From: Akkermansia muciniphila
GTDB lineage: Bacteria; Verrucomicrobiota; Verrucomicrobiia; Verrucomicrobiales; Akkermansiaceae
DNA length: 64,000 nt
NCBI GenBank assembly: GCA_945883695.1
Contig: CAMCYK010000005.1
Location: forward strand, 1 to 64,000
Direction: 5' to 3'
Position numbers and translations under genes: made by a program. Of this stretch, positions 51,498 through 59,294 are shown piece by piece. Position 1 is the first letter of the stretch, and each line of letters opens with the position of its first letter. The notes under the pieces are model-generated. The model saw only the letters and a list, made by a program, of their open reading frames with translations, was not told where the DNA came from and did no database searches.

Positions 51498-52009
51498 TCG
51501 CCGAGTACTTTCTGCAGGACCGGCAGCACGACCCGGCCTTTTTTGATCCAATATTCGAGCTGCTTGACGCGGCCGACGACGAACGCGCGGCGCTGCGGGT
51601 CCTCATCCCCGCCGGCGGTCTCGAGCAGCCGGCCGATTTTCGACTGGCCGCTCTCGAGGTGGGGTCGCACCTGCTCCCGGATGAAGCCGCCGACCAGCCG
51701 TTTGAGTTCGGTGTCCGCCTGGTAGTGGCAGCGCCGCGAATTCTCGACGTTGATCTCGCGCACCGCGCCGAGCCCTTTCAAGGCACGCAATCCCTGGCTG
51801 GCGGAGCCCTTGCTGATGTCCAAAAGCTGCACCAGATCGTCGAGCGACAAGGGCTGGGGCGAAATGAACAACAAGCCGTAGATCTCCCCGATCGAACGGG
51901 GCAGGCCGAGCACCTTGACCCCGTCGACGAAGACTTGGATCACCTGCGCCTCGACCGGGCCGAGCGATGGGAAATCGCGGATTTCATCCTCTTCGCGGAC
52001 CGGAGGCAC
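51494..52009 (-). CDS. GbsR/MarR family transcriptional regulator
   Basis: A 171-residue winged-helix regulator starting at GTG 52009. LGLPRSIGEIYGLLFISPQPLSL is the GbsR-group hallmark, followed by the recognition helix region DDLVQLLDISKGSASQGLRAL (about residues 56-77), then GAVREINVENSRRCHYQ as the wing. The C-terminus is helical, probably for dimerisation. GbsR-type proteins are repressors in other bacteria. The gene is preceded 27 bp upstream by the palindromic operator (autoregulation) and is coupled to the NusG paralogue. Confidence 0.88.
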   Translation of the reverse strand: MPPVREEDEIRDFPSLGPVEAQVIQVFVDGVKVLGLPRSIGEIYGLLFISPQPLSLDDLVQLLDISKGSASQGLRALKGLGAVREINVENSRRCHYQADTELKRLVGGFIREQVRPHLESGQSKIGRLLETAGGDEDPQRRAFVVGRVKQLEYWIKKGRVVLPVLQKVLGE

Positions 52010-52036
52010 GGCCGTGGATTAGCTAGCAAATCCGAA

Positions 52037-52058
52037 TTGTTCAATCTGAAATGAACAA
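52037..52058. promoter_or_regulatory. 22-bp palindromic operator, copy 3
   Basis: TTGTTCA and TGAACAA with the spacer ATCTGAAA. It lies 27 bp upstream of the regulator's GTG. Reading leftward, TTGAAC in its proximal arm can act as -35 with TAATCC about 17 bp further. The stop codon of the upstream methyltransferase gene (52041-52043) is inside the palindrome. Confidence 0.72.
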
Positions 52059-53594
52059 ACCCGCCGATTCGTCTTCATTCACCAGAATCCCCCGCCCCGC
52101 CAGATGCTGCAGCCAGCCGGCGAAATCGAGTTCCGGGAACTCCTTCGCCGCGCGGGCGGCGAGCTCCCGCGCGGAGTGCGAACCGTCCATCGCCGCCAGC
52201 AAGCGGGAGTGCCCGGCCGGAAAGTGGCAGGTCACGTGGCGCGCATCGACCACCGGCTGGCCGTTGGCCGCGAAATGGCGGTTGAGGGCGGAGATCCGCG
52301 GCTTGCCGTCGGGATCGCCCCCGATGTGCAGGGCTTCCGAGCGCAGCTCGAGGCCGCCCAACCGGGCCGCCTGGAAGATCCACCCGGCAAGTTCGCGCGC
52401 ATGGCGGGTCGGTTCCCAGCCGCCGCCCAGCCGGTCCGCGGTGCGCTCGAGCAAGTCCGGCACCGGCACGCAGTCACCTTCTAATTCCAGCAGCACCTTG
52501 CGGAACACCTTCACCACGGCGGGCTCGCCGGCGAGCACCGGCAGCTCCCCCGCGCCGCGCCCGGCCGCGAAATGGAGCACCACCCCGGTGGTCGTCCGTT
52601 CTTCAAAGGGCGCCTCCTCGCGACACAGCAGGCTGTTGCGATGGGTCCGGCCCGAGAGCAGGTCGAGCATCTGCTGGAGCAGCAGCGGATCCTCCGCCAG
52701 CTTGGTCAGCTGCGGCCAGGCATCGACATCGATCCCTTCCGGCAGGTCGTCCCGGAAGCAGGCCTCGCCCAGGTAGTGCAAGGCGCGGTCGGCCGCCCAG
52801 GTGGCGAAATGGGCGAAGTAGAGGGGCTCCGAGACCGGCGCGAACTCGTCGAACGGCAACACCGCGGGGCCTTTGCGGGCGATGTCGTTGCAGATCGATT
52901 TCAGATACTGCGAGTGGGGCGTGGCGGCCCCCGCCATCCCGGCCAACGCCGCCGCCACCGCGGCCGGGCTGCCGCCCAGCGCCGCCGCCACCGGATTTCC
53001 CGCCAAGGCCCGGATCAACGGCACCAGGTCGCGCCGCAGCGACCAGCCGGGCAACGTGTTGTAGCTGATGCAGGCCACCCCGGAGTCGGTGAGCACTTGC
53101 GAGCACAAGTCCATCACCCGCGCCTTCACCGGGTCCGGCACCCACGACAGGATCCCGTGGGCGATCAGGTAATCGCAGGGATCGGACGGCCGCCAATGCT
53201 CGAGGTCCGCCACCTCGAAGCGGATGTTTTCCAGCCCGGCGGCCGAGGCGGCCTGCCGCGCGGCATGGATCGCCGTGTCCGAATAATCCAAGCCCGTGAA
53301 CTCGCTGCCCGGATAGCGCGCGGCCAGCGGCAACAGGTTGTGGCCGGAGGCACAGCCGAACTCGAGCACGCGGCACGCCGACGGCATCGCCAGACCCTGC
53401 AAGCCCGCCAGCCGGGCGCTCACCGCCAAACCCGAAATATCCGTGACCGGATGGCTGAGCGCCGGATAACGCCGTTCTGAATACAACTGCCGCACGGGAT
53501 CGTTCACAACCCCGTTGTGCACCGCTCCCGCCTCCGGTGGGAATGGCGAATCCGAACATCCCGCGAAATTTCGCGAAAAAGTCGAACTGTTCAT
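52041..53594 (-). CDS. Class I methyltransferase with methyltransferase regulatory domain
   Basis: A 517-residue protein. Motif I CRVLEFGCASGHNLLPLAARYP (about 73-94), LDYSDTAIHAARQAA, FEVADLEHW and YLIAHGILSWVPDPVK define the SAM domain. A middle helical region (about 220-300) and a C-terminal winged-helix-like part (about 430-517, MDGSHSARELAARAAKEFP) match the methyltransferase regulatory domain/PKMT C-terminal layout seen in putative protein lysine methyltransferases. An internal GTG start at NDPVRQLYSERRYPALSHP would also fit the family; ATG at 53594 is the longest. Divergent from recQ. The target is unknown. Confidence 0.85.
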   Translation of the reverse strand: MNSSTFSRNFAGCSDSPFPPEAGAVHNGVVNDPVRQLYSERRYPALSHPVTDISGLAVSARLAGLQGLAMPSACRVLEFGCASGHNLLPLAARYPGSEFTGLDYSDTAIHAARQAASAAGLENIRFEVADLEHWRPSDPCDYLIAHGILSWVPDPVKARVMDLCSQVLTDSGVACISYNTLPGWSLRRDLVPLIRALAGNPVAAALGGSPAAVAAALAGMAGAATPHSQYLKSICNDIARKGPAVLPFDEFAPVSEPLYFAHFATWAADRALHYLGEACFRDDLPEGIDVDAWPQLTKLAEDPLLLQQMLDLLSGRTHRNSLLCREEAPFEERTTTGVVLHFAAGRGAGELPVLAGEPAVVKVFRKVLLELEGDCVPVPDLLERTADRLGGGWEPTRHARELAGWIFQAARLGGLELRSEALHIGGDPDGKPRISALNRHFAANGQPVVDARHVTCHFPAGHSRLLAAMDGSHSARELAARAAKEFPELDFAGWLQHLAGRGILVNEDESAGLFISD

Positions 53595-53654
53595 TTGACC
53601 TCATTCCCCCCGGCTGCTATTCGCTTCCACCAACTCAACCCGCCTGAATTCACC

Positions 53655-55862
53655 ATGAAAGCCATCGCCCCCTCCCCGGCCGACCGCCTGCCCGCCCTGC
53701 TCCAGCAGGTTTTCGGCTACGACAGTTTCCGCCCGCTCCAGCAGGACATCATGGCCGCCACCCTGGCCGGCCTCGACACCGTCGCCATCCTCCCCACCGG
53801 GGCCGGCAAGAGCCTCTGCTACCAGCTGCCCGCCTTGGTCCGCGAGGGCCTGACCGTGGTGGTGTCACCGCTGATCGCCCTGATGAAAGACCAGGTCGAC
53901 CAGCTCGAGGCCGCGGGGGTCGCCGCGACTTTCCTGAATTCCACCCTCGACGCCACCGAGATGGGCGCCCGGCTGGCAGGGCTCGATGCCGGTGCCTACC
54001 AGCTCCTCTACGTCGCTCCCGAGCGCCTGCTGGCCGGGGATTTCCCGCGCAAGCTCGCCGGCTGGAACGTCGGCGCGATCGCGGTCGACGAGGCCCACTG
54101 CATCAGCGAATGGGGCCACGACTTCCGCCCGGAATACCGCCAGCTCGCCACCCTGCGCGAGCGCTTTCCCGGCGTCCCCTTCCTCGCGCTGACCGCCACC
54201 GCCACGCCGCGGGTCCGCGACGATATCATCGGCCAGCTCCGCCTGCGCGAGCCGCAGGTCTTCCTCTCCAGCTTCAACCGGCCGAACCTCAGCTACCGCG
54301 TGATCCCGAAAGGCAAGCCGGAGCGCCAGGTCTGGGAGTTCGCCTCGGCCCGCCCGCAGGACGCCGGCATCGTTTACTGCCAGTCCCGCAAGAGCACCGA
54401 AGCGCTGGCCGCCGCGCTGCGCGCCGAAGGGATCGCCGCCGTCGCCTACCACGCCGGGATGGAGGCCGCCGACCGCGGCCGCAACCAGGATGCCTTCCTC
54501 CGCGACCAGGCCCGCGTGGTCTGCGCCACCGTCGCCTTCGGAATGGGCATCAACAAACCGAACGTCCGCTGGGTGATCCACTCCGACCTGCCGAAAAATA
54601 TCGAGGGCTATTACCAGGAAACCGGCCGCGCCGGCCGCGACGGGCTGCCGGCCGATTGCCTGCTGCTCTACTCGCGCGGCGACGTGATGAAGCAACTGCG
54701 CTTCATCGACGAGATCACCGACGAACAGGCCCACGCGATCGCCCGCTCGCAGCTCGACCGGATGACCGAATACGCCGAGGACGAGGGTTGCCGGCGCGGC
54801 CATCTGCTCGGGTATTTCGGCGAAGACTGGCCGCACGAGAACTGCGGCGGCTGCGATTCCTGCCTGTCACCACGCGAGACTTACGACGCCACCCTCGAGT
54901 GCCGGAAATTCCTGAGCTGCGTCTTCCGCATCCGCCAGCACGGCGGCTTCACCACCGGGCTGCAGCACATTGCCGACGTGCTCGGCGGCGGCGATACCGA
55001 GAAGATCCGCCGCTGGAAGCACGAGACGCTCAGCACCTACGGCATCGGCCGCGACAAGCCGCGCGCCGAGTGGGTCGCGCTCGGCCGCCAGTTGCTGCGG
55101 CTCGACCTGATCCGCCAGTCGCAGGACGGCTTCTCGACGGTGGCGCTGACCGACGCCGGCCGCGCCGCGCTCAAGGACGGCCGCCCCTTCCTGCTGGCCC
55201 GTCCGCCGGCTTCCTTGAATGACAGCGCCGGGGCCATCGCCAAAGCCGGCGATATCCCCTGCGACGAAGGGCTGTTCGAAGCGCTCCGCGCGGTCCGCAA
55301 GGAGCTGGCCGACGCCCGCGACGTGCCGCCGTATGTCGTGTTCTCCGATGTCTCGCTGCGCCACATGGCGCGCGGCTATCCGGCCGACCCCGACTCCCTG
55401 CGGCGGGTTCCCGGCGTCGGGGAGCGCAAGCTCGCGGACTTCGGCGGGCCGATGCTGGAGGCGATCGCCGCCTGGCTGGCGGAACACCCGCGCCAGAGCT
55501 TCCCCGATCTCCGCGCCGCCGCACCGGTGGCGCGCAAGATGAAAATGGAGAACGAGATCAACGGCACTGCCCTGGCAACCTTGGAGCGCTACCGGGCCGG
55601 CGTGGGGATCGACGCGATCGCCAAGGAACGCGGCCTCGCGGCCAGCACCATCGAAAGCCACCTCGCCAAGGCGGTCGAATTCGGGGAAAAGCTCGATCCC
55701 CGTGCCTTCTATTCGCCGGCCGAGGAGGAGGAAATGCGAGTCGCTCTCGCAGGCCACGAAGGGCCGGAACTGAAATCCATTTTTGAGAAGTTCGGCGGGC
55801 GAATCAGCTACGGGCAGCTCCGGCTGTTCGCGGCTTTTGAGAAGGCAGGGCCGCGGAGCTAG
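53655..55862 (+). CDS. recQ: ATP-dependent DNA helicase RecQ
   Basis: A 735-residue superfamily 2 helicase for fork and recombination repair. ATG at 53655. Motif 0 YDSFRPLQQDIM, Walker A LPTGAGKS (46-53), DEAH box at 145-148 in VDEAHCISEWGHDFRPEY, TATATPRV, motif VI QETGRAGRDG. The zinc site has Cys379, Cys397, Cys400 and Cys403. Then an RQC region, an HRDC domain (about 536-607, with RRVPGVGERKLADFG), and a C-terminal helix-turn-helix part (GIDAIAKERGLAASTIESHLAKAVE). Confidence 0.96.
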   Translation: MKAIAPSPADRLPALLQQVFGYDSFRPLQQDIMAATLAGLDTVAILPTGAGKSLCYQLPALVREGLTVVVSPLIALMKDQVDQLEAAGVAATFLNSTLDATEMGARLAGLDAGAYQLLYVAPERLLAGDFPRKLAGWNVGAIAVDEAHCISEWGHDFRPEYRQLATLRERFPGVPFLALTATATPRVRDDIIGQLRLREPQVFLSSFNRPNLSYRVIPKGKPERQVWEFASARPQDAGIVYCQSRKSTEALAAALRAEGIAAVAYHAGMEAADRGRNQDAFLRDQARVVCATVAFGMGINKPNVRWVIHSDLPKNIEGYYQETGRAGRDGLPADCLLLYSRGDVMKQLRFIDEITDEQAHAIARSQLDRMTEYAEDEGCRRGHLLGYFGEDWPHENCGGCDSCLSPRETYDATLECRKFLSCVFRIRQHGGFTTGLQHIADVLGGGDTEKIRRWKHETLSTYGIGRDKPRAEWVALGRQLLRLDLIRQSQDGFSTVALTDAGRAALKDGRPFLLARPPASLNDSAGAIAKAGDIPCDEGLFEALRAVRKELADARDVPPYVVFSDVSLRHMARGYPADPDSLRRVPGVGERKLADFGGPMLEAIAAWLAEHPRQSFPDLRAAAPVARKMKMENEINGTALATLERYRAGVGIDAIAKERGLAASTIESHLAKAVEFGEKLDPRAFYSPAEEEEMRVALAGHEGPELKSIFEKFGGRISYGQLRLFAAFEKAGPRS

Positions 55863-55876
55863 GGCCGCTTGGGGAT

Positions 55877-56094
55877 CCTTGGACTGCGGGCAGCCTGCTG
55901 CCGCTCTGTTGCCACAGCCTGCTGTGGAGTCCATGGCCTCCGGGCCGCTGCAAGAGCCGATGACCCGAGGGCCGACTCTTCCTTGGACTGCGGGCAGCCC
56001 GCTGCCGCTCTGTTGCCACAGCCTGCTGTGGAGTCAGGGCCCGACCCGCCAGCAGGCTGGCGGAGGGAAAGCGGCAGCAGGCTGCCGCAGTCCA
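55877..56094. repeat. Hairpin repeat family A between convergent recQ and der
   Basis: Two direct copies (55877-55932 and 55981-56035) starting CCTTGGACTGCGGGCAGCC. Each has the hairpin CCACAGC-CT-GCTGTGG. Next are CCGCCAGC-AG-GCTGGCGG (about 56047-56064) and the inverted end GCGGCAGC-AG-GCTGCCGC plus GCAGTCC (to 56094). The position between two gene ends suits a bidirectional terminator or transcript-end structure. Confidence 0.85.
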
Positions 56095-56105
56095 TGGTGC
56101 TGTGC

Positions 56106-57524
56106 CTACTTCTTCTTCCCACCCCGTGCTCCGCCTGGCGGGCCGTCCCGCTTCTCCCATTCCCGGCGGTCGCGGGAGCGGATCGAGAAGACGACCGGCA
56201 CGCCGGCCACCGGGTTGAACTCGCGCAGGCGGTTGGAGAGGTAGCTCTCGTAGCTCGCGGGCATCAGCGACTTGTCATTGACGAAGAGCACGAAGGTCGG
56301 GACCGGGATCACGCTGTATTTTTCCTCCACCGCGGCGGTCGCGTAGTAAAGCTTCACCCGTTTGGCCGAGCGCTTGTCGCTGGGCGGCGGGTTGAGCTGG
56401 AAGGCATCCTGCAGCATCCGGTTGAGCTTGCCGGTGCTCGGCACGTTCTGCGCGCCCTTGCGGATTTTGAGAACCTCCTTGAGCACCTGGTCGACCGCCT
56501 GGCCGCTCTTGGCGGAAACCGCGATGAAGGGCGCGTAAGCCAGGAAGAACAGCTCGCGCTTCACGTGCTCGGTCGCTTCCTCCATCCGCGCGCTCTTCGA
56601 GGCACCGGGATGGTAGAGGTCGAACTTGTTCAGCACGATCAGGCACGGCTTGTTCTCCTTGAGCACTTCCTGGGCGATCTTGCGGTCCTGCGCGCTGATC
56701 CCGGCGGCGAGGTCGACCACCAGGATGCACAGGTCGGCGCGGCGGATCGCGCGTTCGGAGCGCATCGCGGAAAAGACCTCCACCGAGGTGTCGCGCTTCG
56801 CCCGCGGCCGCAAGCCGGCGGTGTCGATCAGCGTGAAGCGCTCGCCGGCGAACTCGCAGGGCAGGTCGATCGCGTCGCGGGTGGTCCCGGCGATCTCCGA
56901 CACGATGGTCCGCTGGTCGTGCAGGATCGCGTTCACCAGCGACGACTTGCCGGCATTCGGCTTGCCGATGATCGCCAGCTTGATCCCGGCGATCTCCGCC
57001 TCGGCCACCGCCTGCTCGATCTCGCCGGCGATCGGCTTCATGAACTCGTCGATCTGGTCGATCAGAAACTGCATGCCCTTGCCGTGCTCGGCGGAGACGC
57101 GGACCGCCTCGCCGAATCCGAGCCGCGAGAACTCGTCGGCATTCTTGATGTGCTTGTCGTCGTCGACCTTGTTGACCACCAGCATCACCGGCGGCTTGGC
57201 CTTGCGCAGCTTCGCCCCGAGATCGAGGTCGATCGCCGTCAGGCCGTCCTGGGCATCGACCACGAACAGGATCAGGTCCGCCATCTGCATCGCGATGTCG
57301 GCCTCGATCGTCACCGCCTCGGCGAAGCCGTCCTCCAGCGTGCCGCCGATGCCGCCGGTATCGATCAGGGTGCACGGAATGGTCGTCGCCATGCACGGCG
57401 CGGAGATCCGGTCGCGGGTCACGCCGGGCTGGTCGTGGACGATGGCGATCTTCCGCTTGGCGAGGCGGTTGAAAAGCGCGGACTTCCCGACATTCGGGCG
57501 TCCGACGATGGCGACGGTAGGCAT
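56106..57524 (-). CDS. der: Ribosome biogenesis GTPase Der (EngA)
   Basis: A 472-residue GTPase with two G domains in tandem, unique to Der; needed for 50S subunit maturation. ATG at 57524 (MPTVAIVGRPNVGKS, G1 at 8-15), DTGGIGG, NKVDDDK; second G1 GKPNAGKS (about 187-194), DTAGL, NKFDLY. The KH-like C-terminal domain ends in SIRSRDRREWEKRDG and a Gly/Lys tail. Convergent with recQ across the family A repeats. Confidence 0.96.
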   Translation of the reverse strand: MPTVAIVGRPNVGKSALFNRLAKRKIAIVHDQPGVTRDRISAPCMATTIPCTLIDTGGIGGTLEDGFAEAVTIEADIAMQMADLILFVVDAQDGLTAIDLDLGAKLRKAKPPVMLVVNKVDDDKHIKNADEFSRLGFGEAVRVSAEHGKGMQFLIDQIDEFMKPIAGEIEQAVAEAEIAGIKLAIIGKPNAGKSSLVNAILHDQRTIVSEIAGTTRDAIDLPCEFAGERFTLIDTAGLRPRAKRDTSVEVFSAMRSERAIRRADLCILVVDLAAGISAQDRKIAQEVLKENKPCLIVLNKFDLYHPGASKSARMEEATEHVKRELFFLAYAPFIAVSAKSGQAVDQVLKEVLKIRKGAQNVPSTGKLNRMLQDAFQLNPPPSDKRSAKRVKLYYATAAVEEKYSVIPVPTFVLFVNDKSLMPASYESYLSNRLREFNPVAGVPVVFSIRSRDRREWEKRDGPPGGARGGKKK

Positions 57525-57551
57525 ACGGACGGGCTTAGGGCAGCAACCCGC

Positions 57552-57625
57552 GCGTAGCAAGGGCATTACGGCCTGCCGGGGAGTGCGGATTTCGGAACAA
57601 CGAAAAAGGCGAAACGAGCGAAAGG
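57552..57625. repeat. 74-bp direct repeat, left copy
   Basis: About 86% identical by eye to 58037-58110. Its 3' half reads ATTTCGGAACAACGAAAA and GGCGAAACGAGCGAAAGG, itself close to a 7-8 bp period. The right boundary is 8 bp from the end of the truncated toxin gene. Confidence 0.8.
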
Positions 57626-57632
57626 CTGCTGT

Positions 57633-57740
57633 TCACCTTCTGCTTCGCCCAAACGCAGGGTGCCGTTTCTCGTGCTTGATCACCGTGATTCGTATCTCTT
57701 CCAATTCTCCGGCAATCGCAGGATGGTAGTTGATCCTCAT
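57633..57740 (-). pseudogene. Truncated RelE/ParE-family toxin
   Basis: The ATG at 57740 overlaps the antitoxin stop (ATGA). It encodes 35 residues, MRINYHPAIAGELEEIR... then HEKRHPAFGRSRR and a stop. The first half is the standard start of RelE/ParE toxins (xIxYHPxAxxELxEI; then a YE-x-R-x-PGLG-like stretch). Full toxins have about 90-100 residues, so the catalytic C-terminal part is missing. The break falls at the 74-bp direct repeat. Probably inactive. Confidence 0.7.
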
Positions 57741-57961
57741 CCCCTCAGCCGTGTCATCAATTCCGAGTGGGACAGCGGAGTGACTTTCCCGCACTCCAGC
57801 TCGGCGTCCCGGGCCAGCGCCAAGGCGACGGCGTCTTCATCGCTCTGATCGATTGCCAAGGCGTAGGGGTCCTCTATGCTTTCCCACAGGGAGGCAGCAA
57901 GCAGGGCTCGCTCTCTGGGCGGGAGTCGGAGCGCGACCGGTGCGATTTGATCCAAGCTCAT
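57737..57961 (-). CDS. Addiction module antitoxin of the TIGR02574 type
   Basis: A 74-residue protein from the ATG at 57961 (MSLDQIAPVALRLPPRERALLAASLWESIED). LPxxERxxLAxxLWxSL is the signature of the 'putative addiction module component' family. It normally precedes a RelE/ParE toxin, and here the toxin start overlaps its stop but the toxin is truncated. It therefore may be an orphan antitoxin. Confidence 0.82.
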   Translation of the reverse strand: MSLDQIAPVALRLPPRERALLAASLWESIEDPYALAIDQSDEDAVALALARDAELECGKVTPLSHSELMTRLRG

Positions 57962-58036
57962 GACGTGACGATAGCCCGGCCAACGGGAGGAGGGAAGGCA
58001 GAGTTTCATGGCTTGGGCATCAGGGCAGCCATCGCC

Positions 58037-58110
58037 GCGCAGCAGGGGCATTGCGGCCGGGTCGGGGCTGGGAATTTCGGAACAACGAAAAGGGCGAAAC
58101 GAGCGAAAGG
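58037..58110. repeat. 74-bp direct repeat, right copy
   Basis: Same orientation as 57552-57625, 485 bp away; the two copies bracket the antitoxin and the truncated toxin. The stretch 57962-58221 around it holds no gene. Confidence 0.8.
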
Positions 58111-58221
58111 TGCCGGCTTCCGGAATCTGCGCAGGTGCAGTCTCGGGGTTGGCTGCCAGCACTATTTTCGAGTCGTCCCGGCAAATGGATTCTCCCCGTT
58201 GATCTTGGACGACTCCGCGAG

Positions 58222-58425
58222 CTAGCTTTTATACAGTCGACCCGAGAGTTCAAGATCCCCGGCTCCGGCGGCGGCCTCCGCCCAGCCCCGCAGGGCCAAT
58301 TTGTAGTAGGGGTTATCCCTGGGATCGGTATACTTCCGGTAGCTGCTGTTGAACCATTCTCCCGCCTCCTTCCACATCCCGACTTTGAGCGCACACCAGG
58401 CTCTTTTGAAGGCAAGGGTCTTCAT
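58222..58425 (-). CDS. Small protein coupled to pgsA
   Basis: A 67-residue protein (MKTLAFKRAWCALKVGMWKEA), helical, with WFNSSYRKYTDP and YKLALRGWAEAAAGAGDLELS, which look like one and a half TPR-like helices. The ATG at 58425 overlaps the pgsA stop (ATGA). No known function. Confidence 0.6.
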   Translation of the reverse strand: MKTLAFKRAWCALKVGMWKEAGEWFNSSYRKYTDPRDNPYYKLALRGWAEAAAGAGDLELSGRLYKS

Positions 58426-59024
58426 GGGATGCGGTCGGGTTCGGGACTTTTGAAATTCGCCCGGATCTGGCGGCGGGCTTCCTGATAGTAGTTGAAGGCC
58501 GACCACAGCGTGAACACCGCGGCGACCAGGCAAGGGTAAAGCGGCGGCAGCACCTCCACCTTCAGCATCACCCAGCCGATCGCGATCATCTGGGTGACGG
58601 TGCAGACCTTGCCGGTCCAGTGGGGTTCATAGTGGACGTTCCGGGCGTGCTTCTTGACGAGGAAAATGCCGGCCCCGATCAGCAGGTCGCGGGTGATCAC
58701 CAGCGCCGCGAACCACGGCGGCATCCGCCAGTCGTGGTCGCCCCAGGGGAAAATGCTCAGCATCAGGATGGCGGTGATCAGCAGGAATTTGTCGGCGAGC
58801 GGGTCGATGAAGGCCCCGAATTTCGACTTCTGGTTCCAGTGGCGGGCGATCCAGCCGTCCACGCCGTCGGTCGCGGAGGCGACGATGAAGAGGACCAGCG
58901 CGGTCCAGCGGAGCGACTCGTCCGGCTGCCCGGCGGCGACGCTGATCCCGTAGAGCGCCACATACACGGCGAAGACCGGCACCAGAAAGATGCGGCCCAG
59001 CGTGATCTTGCTGGCAAGGGTCAT
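58422..59024 (-). CDS. pgsA: CDP-diacylglycerol--glycerol-3-phosphate 3-phosphatidyltransferase
   Basis: A 200-residue membrane enzyme that makes phosphatidylglycerol phosphate. The CDP-alcohol phosphotransferase motif D-G-x2-A-R-x8-G-x3-D-x3-D is complete at residues 56-78 (DGWIAR, G70, D74, D78). About five hydrophobic segments. The start is MTLASKITLGRIFLVPVF, typical of PgsA. Other CDP-alcohol transferases are possible but length and motif context favour PgsA. Confidence 0.9.
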   Translation of the reverse strand: MTLASKITLGRIFLVPVFAVYVALYGISVAAGQPDESLRWTALVLFIVASATDGVDGWIARHWNQKSKFGAFIDPLADKFLLITAILMLSIFPWGDHDWRMPPWFAALVITRDLLIGAGIFLVKKHARNVHYEPHWTGKVCTVTQMIAIGWVMLKVEVLPPLYPCLVAAVFTLWSAFNYYQEARRQIRANFKSPEPDRIP

Positions 59025-59294
59025 CGGACGGATTCAATCACCGAACCCGCGCACGCGCGATGCCGGAGTTCGCAGCTTCTGCGCGGGGATTCTGGTGAAG
59101 GAATAGATATTATTGCTCTCGATTCGCCCGGTGAATCGCGGCAGTCCCCGGGGCGACAAGGACTTGATTTCCGCTCGCCATCGGCATGTTTCGCCGGCCA
59201 TTCGGGTTTGCCTTGTGAAACAGCCTCCTTGAATCATGCCATTTCCTGTCTTAGCCTGACAAAAAGCATGGAAGTAGCACCGTAATTTTAATCA

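Noticed and set aside
53581-53600. Fourth copy of the TTGTTCA-N8-TGAACAA operator between the methyltransferase gene and recQ
   Set aside because: Only one half (CTGTTCA) is present; the second arm is missing at the right spacing.
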